Assembly (NCBI RefSeq): GCF_030159955.1 | Contig: NZ_BSNK01000002.1 | Span: 558,001-622,000 of the forward strand | DNA: 64,000 nucleotides | Direction of reading: 5' to 3' | Source of the DNA: Algimonas ampicilliniresistens | GTDB lineage: Bacteria; Pseudomonadota; Alphaproteobacteria; Caulobacterales; Maricaulaceae | Shown: positions 34,101 through 42,620 of the stretch, in pieces | How positions within the stretch are numbered: position 1 is the stretch's first letter | Layout: each line of letters starts with the position of its first letter | Notes under the pieces: model-generated | The model's database searches: none | Told to the model about the DNA's origin: nothing | What the model saw: only the letters and a program-made list of their open reading frames with translations | Position numbers and translations under genes: made by a program

Positions 34101-37100
34101 TTGAGTTCACCGGCACGACAGCAAACGCTAGCGTCACGATGCAAAGCCCTACGGTTTATCAAGTGACGGCCAGCGGGGGTGACCTCGCCACTTATAACGG
34201 TCAGGTCGGACTCGCGTTTGCCGCTGGCCAGAATATTGCTGATCAAAGCGGATTTAATGCCTTTACGAACACGGTGCCGACGGGGTTGAATCAAACCTAT
34301 CAATTGACCAATGATAACACGCTGCCCACATTGACGTCGATTGTTCGTAAAACTCCTCTTGGTGAAAAGACGAACGCTGATAGCCTGACGTGGACTGTGA
34401 CATTTAGCGAAGATGTTCAGAATCTAGATGCGGCCGATTTTAGCCTGTCAGGAACCACAGCGACAGTCGGCGTCATAGGCAGCGGAGCAGTCTATGATGT
34501 CACAGCGTCTGGCGGCGATCTGGCTGGACTGGGGTCTGGATTCGCCCCGCCGACCGTATCTTTGGCTTTGGTTGCGGGCCAAAACATACAAGATACATCA
34601 GGAAACGCTTTAACGAGTTTACCCGCTACGGGCGCGACAGAAAGTTACATCGTCAATAATGGGGCCTTGACGATCGCCTCCATCACACGCGTTGATTCCG
34701 GCACGCAAGCCCCCGCTACACAACTGACAAATGCAGATAATCTCGCATGGAACGTTCAGTTTAGCAGTATTACGGGCGAGTTTTCGCTATCTCCGGCAGA
34801 TTTTTCATTGAGCGGCACATCCGCAACAGTCACGTCTATCTCCCGCTATAGTATTGGCTTCATAGTCCGCGCGTCAGGTGGTGATTTGGCTAATCTAAAC
34901 GGCGATGTCTCGCTCAGTTTTTCCGCGACAACACCGACTGATGAGTTTGGTAATCCATTCACGAATAAGACGCCAAGCGGGGTTGGTGAGCTGACCTACA
35001 CACTCGATAATGCTGCGCCGACCGTCGTGAGCATCACGAGAGGGTTCCTTGTAAGCGGAGGTCAAATTCCCGCGACAACAGATGCGGACATTGTCTCTTG
35101 GTTCGTAAAGTTCTCAGAAGACATCGCACGCCCTGTGGCGAACGACTTTGCCGTTACCGGAACAACCTCTTCCGTAACGATCAGCCAAGTGGGTGCGGAC
35201 GAGTATGAAATCTCATTGGCGGGGGGTGATATTGCATCGGTCAACGGGACTGTGACACTGAATTTCGCGGGCGGTCAAACGATTGCAGACACGGCTGGGA
35301 ATGCGCTGAGTATTGTCATGCCGTCCGGGGCAAATGATAATACATTTGTCATGGCGAACGACACAGTCGCCCCGTCTGTGACGATCACATCTGGAGTTTC
35401 TGATCCTGTAAGTGGTGCGTTCTCGGCGATTTTCACCTTTAGCGAAGATGTGACGGGTTTTACGATTGGTGATGTTTCAGTCGGTAATGGTGCGGCGAGC
35501 AATTTCGCGGCCATAAGCTCAACTGTCTACACGGCCACAATCACGCCGAGTGCAGATGGCCCTGTGACCATCGACGTCGCGGCGGGCGTGGCGCAGGATA
35601 GTGCGGGTAATACCAACATAGCGGCGACACGGTTCTCGATCACCAATGACACATCGGCGCCGACGGTCACGGCCTCGACACCGCCTTCTTCGGTGAACGG
35701 TCCGTTTGATATTGTTTTCAGCTTTACTGAAGACATGAGCGGCCTGACGGCGGATGATTTCGACGTCACCAACGGCACAGTGACCTTGTCTGGCGGGCCT
35801 CGTGTCTTCACAGTCACGATTACGCCCGATGGGAATGGGGATGTCTCTGTTAGCCTGCCGGCCAATGTGGCGACGGATCCAGCCGGGAACGGTAATGAGG
35901 CGTTCAACGCGACCTTCCAGGTTGAGTTTGATAGTACGCCTCCGACCGTGAGCGTCTCAACGCCTCCACCGTCAGCAAATGGTCCGTTTGATCTGATATT
36001 CACCTTCACGGAAGACATGACAGGGCTCACCGCGTCTGACTTTAACGTCGAGAACGGCACGGTCACGCTCACAGGCGGGCCGCGTGAATTCACAGTGACG
36101 ATCACGCCGGACGGGAATGGCGATGTGTCTGTCAATCTTCCCGCGAATGTCGCCTTCGATCTGGCGGGTAATGGCAATGAAGCGTTTAACGCCGTGATCG
36201 AAGTTAGTTTCGATGTCATCGCGCCGTCGCTCGTCCTGTCGACAGCGACATCTGATGTGACAGGCCCGTTTACCGTCACAGCGACATTCTTAGAAGCTGT
36301 GACAGGATTCACAGCGGATGATATTGTGATCGAGAACGGCAGCCTGTCTGACTTCTCAGGCTCGGACGCGGTCTTCACGGCGACAGTCACGCCCGTGACG
36401 ATTGGAGAGATCGTCATGACCATAGCAGATGGTGCCGCGAGTGACCTGGCTGGAAACGCTTCCACCGGGGATACGTTGAGCGTGACCGCAGGCGGCGGAA
36501 ATGCTGTCGTTGAACTTGAAGTGACAACGGCAGTTCTGGACGCCTCAACCGTTGGTACAGAGTTCACGCTCTCAAACCCCGGCACGCAGCCAATCTTCTT
36601 CTCAGCTTCATCAGATCAGCCCTGGGTCGATGTCACCCCGGGATCAGGGAAGATTGACTCTCTCTCGAACATCGAATTCGATATCCAGCTCAATGATCTC
36701 ATCGATGATTTGGCGCCTGGAACCTATGTCGCCACAGTCATAGTTGAGATTGTGGATGGCCCCACTGCTTCTGCAGGCGGTGTGTCTGCCAATTCGAATG
36801 CCATCACCCGAAACATTCTGGCGGAAGTTCCGATTACGGTCGAAGTCGAAGAACGGTTCGGTAACTTCGAACTCATCGTTCTGACACCCACAGGTCCCAC
36901 GGCCGGTGCTTCCTTCCAGTACACGTCAGACATAACAGCCTTGAATGGCTTGTCTGTCGCGGCGAATGAAGGGCAGCGCCAAACCTCTTTGGCTAACCTA
37001 TTGCAAGGCGCCTATACGCTCCAGCAATCGGTCCCCGATGGTTATTTCTTGAAGACCATCACCTGCTCAGGCGATAGAGATGGCGGCACGGTTGTCGACA

Positions 37101-38410
37101 TTGAGGCGGCTAAGGTTGATCTGGATCTTGATGCATCTGAGTCCATCTCCTGTATCTTCGAAAATGCGCGAGATGAAGATGCCATCCGCATCGCGACCCA
37201 GCGTGCGATCCGTAATTTCATGGCTCGCCGTGGTGACCGCGTCCTCGAAGCAACGCCTGATTTGTCCAAGCGGTTTGCCAATCGTCGCCGCACGGAAGGG
37301 GGTCAGTTTATGGCATCGGGTTCTGAGTTCAGAACCAATATGGATTTCGAAACGTCTTTGTCGGGCCTCCGCAACAAGGCATCTGAAAAAGACGACGGGG
37401 CATGGAATGATCTGCGAGACCCGAAAGCGAACAAGTGGGATCTCTGGATGAGCGCAGAGTATACACGCTATGAGGATGAGCGCGCTGATAGCGGTATTGA
37501 CGGTAAGTTCTTTGCCGCCCAATTCGGGGTTGACTATCTTCTCAAGGAAAATCTGATCGTCGGTGCGATGGTCCAATATGACTGGATGAGTGAACTCGAC
37601 AAGGAACCCGCCGCAGGTCTGGGCACATCCGTCGGTGCCGATGTAGAGGGTGAAGGCCTCATGGCTGGGCCTTATGTTGTCTGGCAGGCAAAAGAACAGC
37701 TCACCATTGATGTGATGGGTCTCTGGGGCAGCTCTGAAAACACTGTCAATCCGCTTGGTTATTATTCAGATCAGTTCGAGACAGATCGTTTCTTGGTCCG
37801 CGCCAATGTGACGGGCGAGTTTGCTTCCGGACCCTGGCGTCTGCGTCCCCAAGTCAGCCTGTCTCATTACCAGGACAAGCAAGCGGACTATGTCGATAGC
37901 CTTGGTATTATCATTCCCGATCAGGTTGTGACGATTGGGCGTCTGCGGGCGGGTCCGGAAGTCGTCTGGACGCATAAGACTGAGAAGGGCTCACAGCTCG
38001 AGATTGGCGGCTCAGTCCGTGCGGTCTGGAACTATAATGGCGCGGGCCTGATGGATCAGTCCGGCTTTATTTCTAGCGGCAGTGATCCGGTTAGAGCGGA
38101 TGGCGAAGTGAGTATCGGAACGCGTTTGGCCAATGGCATTAGCCTTCGCGCGACGGCAGGTTTTGACGGAATTGGCAAAGGAGACTTCTCCGCCCGGTCA
38201 GGTCGTTTAGAATTTGTCTTCCCATTCGGGGGAAAAGGGGGCGACACTTCAACGCTCGCGGCCAACCCGCTGCAACAGGCTGGTTTCCACCGCGCCTGCG
38301 AAACAGATGGGTTTCTTCAAAGTATGAACAGAGCTGTCCCAGCAGCCTGCCGTACTGAACCTAGGGCCAACCTGCTCGATACAAACATCGCAATGATGAC
38401 TGCTAGATAA
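31199..38410 (+). CDS. Giant Ig-repeat autotransporter-like adhesin
   Basis: A 2403-residue surface protein with GTG start. A long N-terminal signal (hydrophobic core LLSLGLIILGLVFTTDVAQA) is followed by about 1800 residues of Ig-like beta-sandwich repeats. Many carry the SPADFSLSGT or FTEDMTGLTASDF pattern of bacterial Ig-like domains, seen here in several subfamilies. Near 1775-1870 is a BACON-like domain (FFSASSDQPWVDVTPGSG), and next a prealbumin-like domain around FELIVLTPTGPTAG. A linker rich in charged residues leads to a C-terminal barrel of about 300 residues (KWDLWMSAEYTRYE onward). The last barrel-like strand ends SGRLEFVFPF at F2343, yet 60 more residues follow. It probably mediates attachment to surfaces or other cells. 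Confidence 0.85.
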   Translation: MIVFDYLSQKLKHTSLQGRHSLLSLGLIILGLVFTTDVAQAQVSCPLISTSVTANATSMTCSATASSDAPSVQIANNIGLSFNAQIIPNTGAAAPVTATCTGGGCFAAPSGGTINCDSTTQPCNVSYSFPDANGDTVSGSFTAPAYGGGGATILPHIISGGVFNADSTPPPAPDRPTMTDDTGFSATDYNTTDTTPTFTGTVEPNAAVRLFFGGATIGPVMANGAGEYTIALPAQSDGSYSSQLNATDAAGNVSAPSGPWLTVIDTSTPAAAGAPDLAASSDTGVSDTDNITTDATPTFTGTVEAGTIVALLRNGVQIESKNANASTGAYSITQNTPMLGVATYAIRVSDRAGNVAADSPGTVVTVESAFPTEPSSVDLQAGSDTGPSDTDDITQDTTPAFTVSGVSGVSSVKLFSGSTEIGTALVSGASVDITASTLSGGLQNITARTVSIGGYESSDSPALPITIDNSAPTVTSITRGFLGGGPQIPETTDADIVSWFILFSENIARPVAADFSVTGTTSSVTISEVGPDQYEISLADGDIATVNGAVTLNFAGGQTITDTAGNALTNVTPSGANDNSFTMVNNTVPAAPSGLMVTRIINPNPGNAAESLLSLSWSVSADDGGDAITRQDLTIYADPFCATDVFTGAIGLPAVTSADVGLSLTAFSVGAQPSFTIQAVNSVGSSASSNCVSTTIPVADNTAPSLTNVSIASNNSNSDLAKSGDVITLSITAGEALAAAPTVTIAGQAATVSGSGTSWTATVTVLPSTALGVSAINISSFQDASGNAGTTVTSVTDSSSVTIGRVPETPTNLQITEVLSPSRAFSPGPTAATLVEVGVRWTENALNGSAGTVFAPYSLKQFRNGTCSSPQYSASGFDFGMTSIGPLLNRSDFPEGTTGSMHLTATNDFGESAPSNCVNFVSPALDLTAPTVTSVVRTTPATENTDANTLTWTVTFDESVSSVDSSDFEFTGTTANASVTMQSPTVYQVTASGGDLATYNGQVGLAFAAGQNIADQSGFNAFTNTVPTGLNQTYQLTNDNTLPTLTSIVRKTPLGEKTNADSLTWTVTFSEDVQNLDAADFSLSGTTATVGVIGSGAVYDVTASGGDLAGLGSGFAPPTVSLALVAGQNIQDTSGNALTSLPATGATESYIVNNGALTIASITRVDSGTQAPATQLTNADNLAWNVQFSSITGEFSLSPADFSLSGTSATVTSISRYSIGFIVRASGGDLANLNGDVSLSFSATTPTDEFGNPFTNKTPSGVGELTYTLDNAAPTVVSITRGFLVSGGQIPATTDADIVSWFVKFSEDIARPVANDFAVTGTTSSVTISQVGADEYEISLAGGDIASVNGTVTLNFAGGQTIADTAGNALSIVMPSGANDNTFVMANDTVAPSVTITSGVSDPVSGAFSAIFTFSEDVTGFTIGDVSVGNGAASNFAAISSTVYTATITPSADGPVTIDVAAGVAQDSAGNTNIAATRFSITNDTSAPTVTASTPPSSVNGPFDIVFSFTEDMSGLTADDFDVTNGTVTLSGGPRVFTVTITPDGNGDVSVSLPANVATDPAGNGNEAFNATFQVEFDSTPPTVSVSTPPPSANGPFDLIFTFTEDMTGLTASDFNVENGTVTLTGGPREFTVTITPDGNGDVSVNLPANVAFDLAGNGNEAFNAVIEVSFDVIAPSLVLSTATSDVTGPFTVTATFLEAVTGFTADDIVIENGSLSDFSGSDAVFTATVTPVTIGEIVMTIADGAASDLAGNASTGDTLSVTAGGGNAVVELEVTTAVLDASTVGTEFTLSNPGTQPIFFSASSDQPWVDVTPGSGKIDSLSNIEFDIQLNDLIDDLAPGTYVATVIVEIVDGPTASAGGVSANSNAITRNILAEVPITVEVEERFGNFELIVLTPTGPTAGASFQYTSDITALNGLSVAANEGQRQTSLANLLQGAYTLQQSVPDGYFLKTITCSGDRDGGTVVDIEAAKVDLDLDASESISCIFENARDEDAIRIATQRAIRNFMARRGDRVLEATPDLSKRFANRRRTEGGQFMASGSEFRTNMDFETSLSGLRNKASEKDDGAWNDLRDPKANKWDLWMSAEYTRYEDERADSGIDGKFFAAQFGVDYLLKENLIVGAMVQYDWMSELDKEPAAGLGTSVGADVEGEGLMAGPYVVWQAKEQLTIDVMGLWGSSENTVNPLGYYSDQFETDRFLVRANVTGEFASGPWRLRPQVSLSHYQDKQADYVDSLGIIIPDQVVTIGRLRAGPEVVWTHKTEKGSQLEIGGSVRAVWNYNGAGLMDQSGFISSGSDPVRADGEVSIGTRLANGISLRATAGFDGIGKGDFSARSGRLEFVFPFGGKGGDTSTLAANPLQQAGFHRACETDGFLQSMNRAVPAACRTEPRANLLDTNIAMMTAR
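32608..32955 (+). repeat. Adhesin long repeat, copy A
   Basis: This 116-codon Ig-like unit (SITRGFLGGGPQIPETTDAD through GANDNSFTMVNN) is repeated with high identity at 35014-35361. Shared blocks include TTDADIVSWF, IARPVA, VTGTTSSVTIS and LNFAGGQTI. The two copies are about 2.4 kb apart, with different Ig units between, so a block duplication or gene conversion is likely. Confidence 0.75.
35014..35361 (+). repeat. Adhesin long repeat, copy B
   Basis: The second copy of the 116-codon unit at 32608-32955 reads SITRGFLVSGGQIPATTDAD through GANDNTFVMAND. Differences from copy A are mostly conservative. The DNA is also similar, so it is a potential substrate for recombination that would delete the intervening Ig domains. 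Confidence 0.75.
35658..36220 (+). repeat. Tandem Ig-like units in the adhesin
   Basis: Two adjacent units of about 280 bp (35658-35937 and 35938-36220) encode nearly the same domain: NGPFDIVFSFTEDMSGLTAD versus NGPFDLIFTFTEDMTGLTAS, then FTVTITPDGNGDVSVSLPAN versus FTVTITPDGNGDVSVNLPAN. More diverged units flank them on both sides. This matches tandem expansion of bacterial Ig-like domains. Confidence 0.75.
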
Positions 38411-38423
38411 AAGGCACAAAGCA

Positions 38424-38660
38424 GTGTTTTCAAAAGGAAGACAGAACAAGATACTCAAGCGCAAGTGTGACAGTGCGCTGGAGACTTTCCTTCAGACGAT
38501 GGAAGGTCAGCTTGTATTGGGTGAGGCGGAAAAAGCACGCCTGAGCTCGATGTTTGAAGCGGGCTATATGGCGGCGTCGATTGACGCACTCCTAAATGAG
38601 AACGTTTTGTTAGAGGCTGACCTCTCCTTGCGGTCTTCACCATTAACGATGAAAATTTGA
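38424..38660 (+). CDS. Small protein of unknown function
   Basis: A 78-residue frame with GTG start, 13 bp after the adhesin stop. It has a basic N-terminus (MFSKGRQNKILKRKC) and an amphipathic middle (LVLGEAEKARLSSMFEAGYM, SIDALLNENVLLEADL) that would form helices. No signal peptide or membrane helix is seen. Close spacing suggests co-transcription with the adhesin. No family is recognised, and a chance frame is possible. Confidence 0.45.
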   Translation: MFSKGRQNKILKRKCDSALETFLQTMEGQLVLGEAEKARLSSMFEAGYMAASIDALLNENVLLEADLSLRSSPLTMKI

Positions 38661-39156
38661 ACGATTGTGCTTGGCTCGTACATACAAAGTCAGGCTTCTG
38701 TGAGATCCTAGAGGAAGTCAAAACGCTGGAGGAACGATAGTTCCGAGCAGTTTTCCCTGTAAATTCCTTGTAAAATAGGGGATTCGGACGTGAGGCTAGC
38801 TATCGCCAGACTGCGTCCACTACCACGCACTCAGTGCCTTTGACGCTCAACTCATGGATTATAAGAAAGCCGTCTGGTGACAGAAGGTTAGTCGAGTGAC
38901 CGCTCTGGAGAGACTCTTAGAGAGACGCAAATATAGCCAAAATTTTGGCTGTTTCGCGGGAGATACTTGGAGGGTCGTGGCTTAAGTGGAGATGCCCCAG
39001 AGATACGCTTGAGCTTGCCAATCGGCAGGAAGGTTCCGGGTCGAATTGTGAGGAATTGGACTGTCATCTCAGTTGGATGATCTCCAGTCACAATGGCGCT
39101 AACGATCTTAGGCGATAGAAACGCTAGATTTAAAACCCGGCTTACATATGCCTAAA
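38661..39156. other. Intergenic region with a perfect palindrome
   Basis: About 500 bp between the small ORF and the stop of the CadC-like gene. It contains TTTCCCTGTAAATTCCTTG near 38752-38770, a phrase with an internal CCxTGTAAA repeat, and a perfect 16-bp palindrome AGCCAAAATTTTGGCT at 38935-38950. No frame looks like a real gene. The palindrome could be a bidirectional terminator or a protein site. Confidence 0.45.
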
Positions 39157-40299
39157 CTACCCGCCCGCCAACTTCATCCCTTCGCGTGCTGCAGAGTCAA
39201 GAGGGCTATATTTGAGCGCGCTACGAAACCACAGGCGGGCAGAATGGAGCTCATTCCGTTTAACATTATGATAGCCTAGTGAATTTGCAATCGGCACAGC
39301 GTAGCGCGTCAGTGTCTCGAGGTCTTCACCGCTCGTTCTTTGTATGGTTGCGTAGGCACGTTCGAACAGATTTTCCCATTCACCATAGCGTTCCTGCGCG
39401 ATACGAATTTCCGCGAGATTAAGCATGACGGCCCAGTAGTCCGGATCTAACTCAAGCGCGGTAACGTAAGCATTTGCGGCTTCATCAAGTTGTCCCTTCG
39501 TGGACAGTACCAGCCCCTTGGCTTTCCAAGCTTCGGCCTTGTCGGGGGCGATACGCAGAGCTTCGTCAGCGTGATAAATCGCTTCATTTAGCAAGGAAAT
39601 GTTCTGAGGTTCCTCCTGTCTCGTTTCGGCCACGCTAGCCAGCATCCCTGAGGATTCCCGTCCTTTTATTCTAAGGACGCTCTGCGCCAGCGCATTGGCA
39701 AGTCCGGTGTGTGCCTCGGCGCTTTGTGGAGACTCGTCGACGGCCCGACGGAACAGGGCTACGGATTGCTGAATGTCGTCAGGCGTCAGACGATCATAGT
39801 AGAAATTCGCAAGGTCTATTGTCTGTACTGACGGTTCAGGATCGTCTGACGACCCGTACCAGACAAGTGTCGCGATTGCTGCCGCCAAGCCGATGAATAC
39901 CGCAAGATAGCGCATCGAAAATGTTCGTTCCGAAGGGATATCTCGCTCGACCGGAAAGTTGACATCAGCAATCAGTCTATATCCGCGTTTCGGCAACGTT
40001 TCGATGAAAGTCGGAGCCGTTGTCTGGTCTCCTAACCCCTTACGGAGCTTGGAAACCAATCGTGCAACGGAATCCTCGGCAACGACATTTCCATCCCAGA
40101 TATGAGTTTCGATCTCGTCCCGGCTGAGAACGACATCAGAATTGCGAGATAGCAACGCAAGCAGCTCGATAACTTTAGGTTCCAGTCGATGATTGTGTTC
40201 TGGGCCCGTGACGTCTCCGGTGATCATATCGACCGTCAGCCCACCTAGGGTCAGGCACGCCGCGTGTTTCCCGAGTGATTGCGGAATCTCAGTCATCAT
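39157..40299 (-). CDS. CadC-like membrane regulator with TPR domain
   Basis: A 380-residue protein. The N-terminal OmpR-type winged helix (residues 15-110) contains LEPKVIELLALLSRNSDVVL, SVARLVSKLRKGLGD and FIETLPKRGYRL, diagnostic of this DNA-binding class without a receiver domain. One membrane helix follows (MRYLAVFIGLAAAIATLVWY, near 128-148). The rest is periplasmic TPR-like helices (DEALRIAPDKAEAWKAKG and AYVTALELDPDYWAVMLNLA). Such regulators read periplasmic signals and act directly on DNA. It is divergent from the S9 peptidase lipoprotein gene, which is its most likely target. Confidence 0.82.
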   Translation of the reverse strand: MMTEIPQSLGKHAACLTLGGLTVDMITGDVTGPEHNHRLEPKVIELLALLSRNSDVVLSRDEIETHIWDGNVVAEDSVARLVSKLRKGLGDQTTAPTFIETLPKRGYRLIADVNFPVERDIPSERTFSMRYLAVFIGLAAAIATLVWYGSSDDPEPSVQTIDLANFYYDRLTPDDIQQSVALFRRAVDESPQSAEAHTGLANALAQSVLRIKGRESSGMLASVAETRQEEPQNISLLNEAIYHADEALRIAPDKAEAWKAKGLVLSTKGQLDEAANAYVTALELDPDYWAVMLNLAEIRIAQERYGEWENLFERAYATIQRTSGEDLETLTRYAVPIANSLGYHNVKRNELHSARLWFRSALKYSPLDSAAREGMKLAGG

Positions 40300-40473
40300 A
40301 TGTTGAGGTAACGACCTTGCTATTCTGAGACAACGGATGAGTTCAGCGGGCGCATAGGCATGTGATTAGCGAGCGAGAGGATTTCTGGAGGATTTCTGGA
40401 GCGCTTAGGCATGGTCTGTAGGCAGCATGCATCGCAAAAGTGCGGACCTATTCAAAAAAATGCGAGGCATTCC

Positions 40474-42489
40474 ATGATTTTCCGTTCCGCAATCGCCGTG
40501 ACCCTTTGCGGTCTCATGAGCGCGTGTGCCTACAGTCCCGCAGACGAAGTAAGCAGTTTAGAGTTTCCCGACTTGATACCGAGGGAGATACTGGTGGGGA
40601 ACCCGGCAGTATCAATGGTGAGGGTGAGTCCGACTGGCAAGTATGTCAGCTGGCTTGCGCCCGTCGACACGATTATGAACATACATATTGCGCCTGTTGA
40701 CGACCTCTTGTCCTCGAGAGTCATAACAACATCAACGGTTCGGGACATAACGAGCTATTTCTGGGCACCAAACGAACGTGACATCTATTTCTTTTCTGAT
40801 GAAAACGGCAATGAAGCATTCAGCCCCTATGCTGCCAGTGTTGATTCAGGCGAAACACGATCGCTCTACGATGTTGCAAGTAATGCGCGCGCCATTCCTC
40901 AGGGTGTAACGTCCCGGCGTCCTGATGAATTGCTCATCGGTGTCAACGACCGAGATCCCCAATATTTCGACCTTGTGAGGATCAATACCGTCACGGGAGA
41001 AACGGTCGAGATCATTGAAAACCCGGGGTACCAATCTTGGATTATGGATGAGGATTTAGTCCCGCGTGCGGGACAGCGTGCGGCTGATGAAGGCGGTACG
41101 GAGATCGTGACGATGAACGGCGATATCATTACGACGGCCCCTGCCGAGGATTCCCTGTCGACCTATGGCATCGGATTTTCGAATGACGGCCAGACCTTCT
41201 TCATGCTGGACAGTCGGAACCGCGAGACCACGGCTGTCACGGCCATCGATCTTGATACGAAAGTACTCACTGTCATAGCAGAAAATCCTCGCGTCGATAT
41301 TATCGACGTAGAGCGCGCGCCAGATACAGGTGAGGTCTTAATCGTTAAGACGGATTATTTAAAACCGGAATGGCGATCTACTGGCGACGATTTGGTGGAT
41401 GAATTGGCATGGTTGTCGGAGCGACTTGGGTCGACGGCTGAACTCATGAATTGGACCGAAGACAGGCAGCAGGCGGTTGTATATTCCGACCGATCTGATC
41501 AGCCCGGCACATACTTTCTCTTCGATCGTGATGCGCTAACACTGACCGAATTGTTCAAGACCCGTCCAGCACTTGCCGACTATGATCTGGCGATCATGCA
41601 CCCTAGGGTTATAGAGTCCAGAGATGGGCTAGAGCTTGTGTCGTACCTGACGCTTCCCGTCGGTTCTGACAGTAATCGCGATGGGGTGCCGGACGAAACT
41701 GTTCCGCTCGTTTTACTCGTTCATGGCGGCCCGTGGGAGCGGGATAGCTACGGCTATAACAGTACAGTACAGCACCTGGCCAATCGCGGATATGGTGTGC
41801 TGACAGTCAACTTCCGGGGCTCGACAGGGCTGGGGAAAAGCTTCCGCCGTGCCGCAGTCGGCGAATTTGGCGGAAAGATGCACGATGACCTGTTGGATGC
41901 TGTCGATTGGGCCATATCTGAAGGCGTCACCGACCCGGACACAGTCGCGATAATGGGGGCGTCTTATGGAGGTTACGCCGCCCTTGTCGGAGCCTCGATG
42001 ACCCCCGATCGGTTTGCCTGTGCCGTGGACCTCGTCGGACCGACCAATCTGATCGATTTGGTTGAGAGTTTTCCATCCTATTGGGGCGCGTACCTGGAGG
42101 ACACATGGTATGCCTATATCGGCGACCCGAGGGTTGAGGCTGACCGAGCACACATGTTGTCGCGTTCGCCCATTACGCATGCGGCGTCCGTCAATATTCC
42201 TATCATTGTCTTCCAAGGCGCGACGGATCCGCGGGTTCTCAAAAACCAGTCGGATAATTTTGTCGCCACCTTGAAGCGGATCGGGACCCCAGTGACCTAT
42301 ATCGTCTATCCGGACGAGGGACATGGTTTCGGCCGTCCCGCCAACTTCGAAAGCTTCTACGCCCTGACCGAGCAATTTTTGTCGGTATGTCTAGGGGGGC
42401 GAGCCGAACCCTTGGGCGACATTCTCGAACGTTCGAGCGCGCAAATCGAAGAAGGCGCAAACTTAATCTCAGGCGTGATATCAGAGTGA
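40474..42489 (+). CDS. S9-family prolyl oligopeptidase-like lipoprotein
   Basis: A 671-residue peptidase. The ATG at 40474 begins a lipoprotein signal (FRSAIAVTLCGLMSACAY, lipobox LMSAC), so I prefer it over an in-frame ATG-less extension upstream. A beta-propeller-like region fills about residues 30-380. The alpha/beta-hydrolase domain has VLLVHGGPWERDSYGYN, the nucleophile S497 in GASYGGYAAL, D585 in QGATDPRVL and H617 in YPDEGHGF. It resembles dipeptidyl/acylaminoacyl peptidases that trim short peptides. It is probably anchored in the outer or inner membrane facing the periplasm. It is divergent from the CadC-like regulator. Confidence 0.88.
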   Translation: MIFRSAIAVTLCGLMSACAYSPADEVSSLEFPDLIPREILVGNPAVSMVRVSPTGKYVSWLAPVDTIMNIHIAPVDDLLSSRVITTSTVRDITSYFWAPNERDIYFFSDENGNEAFSPYAASVDSGETRSLYDVASNARAIPQGVTSRRPDELLIGVNDRDPQYFDLVRINTVTGETVEIIENPGYQSWIMDEDLVPRAGQRAADEGGTEIVTMNGDIITTAPAEDSLSTYGIGFSNDGQTFFMLDSRNRETTAVTAIDLDTKVLTVIAENPRVDIIDVERAPDTGEVLIVKTDYLKPEWRSTGDDLVDELAWLSERLGSTAELMNWTEDRQQAVVYSDRSDQPGTYFLFDRDALTLTELFKTRPALADYDLAIMHPRVIESRDGLELVSYLTLPVGSDSNRDGVPDETVPLVLLVHGGPWERDSYGYNSTVQHLANRGYGVLTVNFRGSTGLGKSFRRAAVGEFGGKMHDDLLDAVDWAISEGVTDPDTVAIMGASYGGYAALVGASMTPDRFACAVDLVGPTNLIDLVESFPSYWGAYLEDTWYAYIGDPRVEADRAHMLSRSPITHAASVNIPIIVFQGATDPRVLKNQSDNFVATLKRIGTPVTYIVYPDEGHGFGRPANFESFYALTEQFLSVCLGGRAEPLGDILERSSAQIEEGANLISGVISE

Positions 42490-42620
42490 TGAGGCAGGCT
42501 TCGGCGCGGCCTTCGCTTCCATCATCCTTTAGGGTCTCTACTGGAAAGGTTTGTCACGCGAAGGCACTTTGGCTTTAAGCGATTATTTGCGAATTTTGCT
42601 GGCAGGGCTTAGTTAAACCT

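Noticed and set aside
35527-36585. Long 352-residue minus-strand frame inside the adhesin
   Set aside because: It is a low-complexity Ser/Thr/Val-rich shadow produced by the repetitive Ig-domain coding sequence on the plus strand.
41713-42375. 220-residue minus-strand frame inside the S9 peptidase gene
   Set aside because: It is antisense to the catalytic domain with all three active-site residues; no protein family features.
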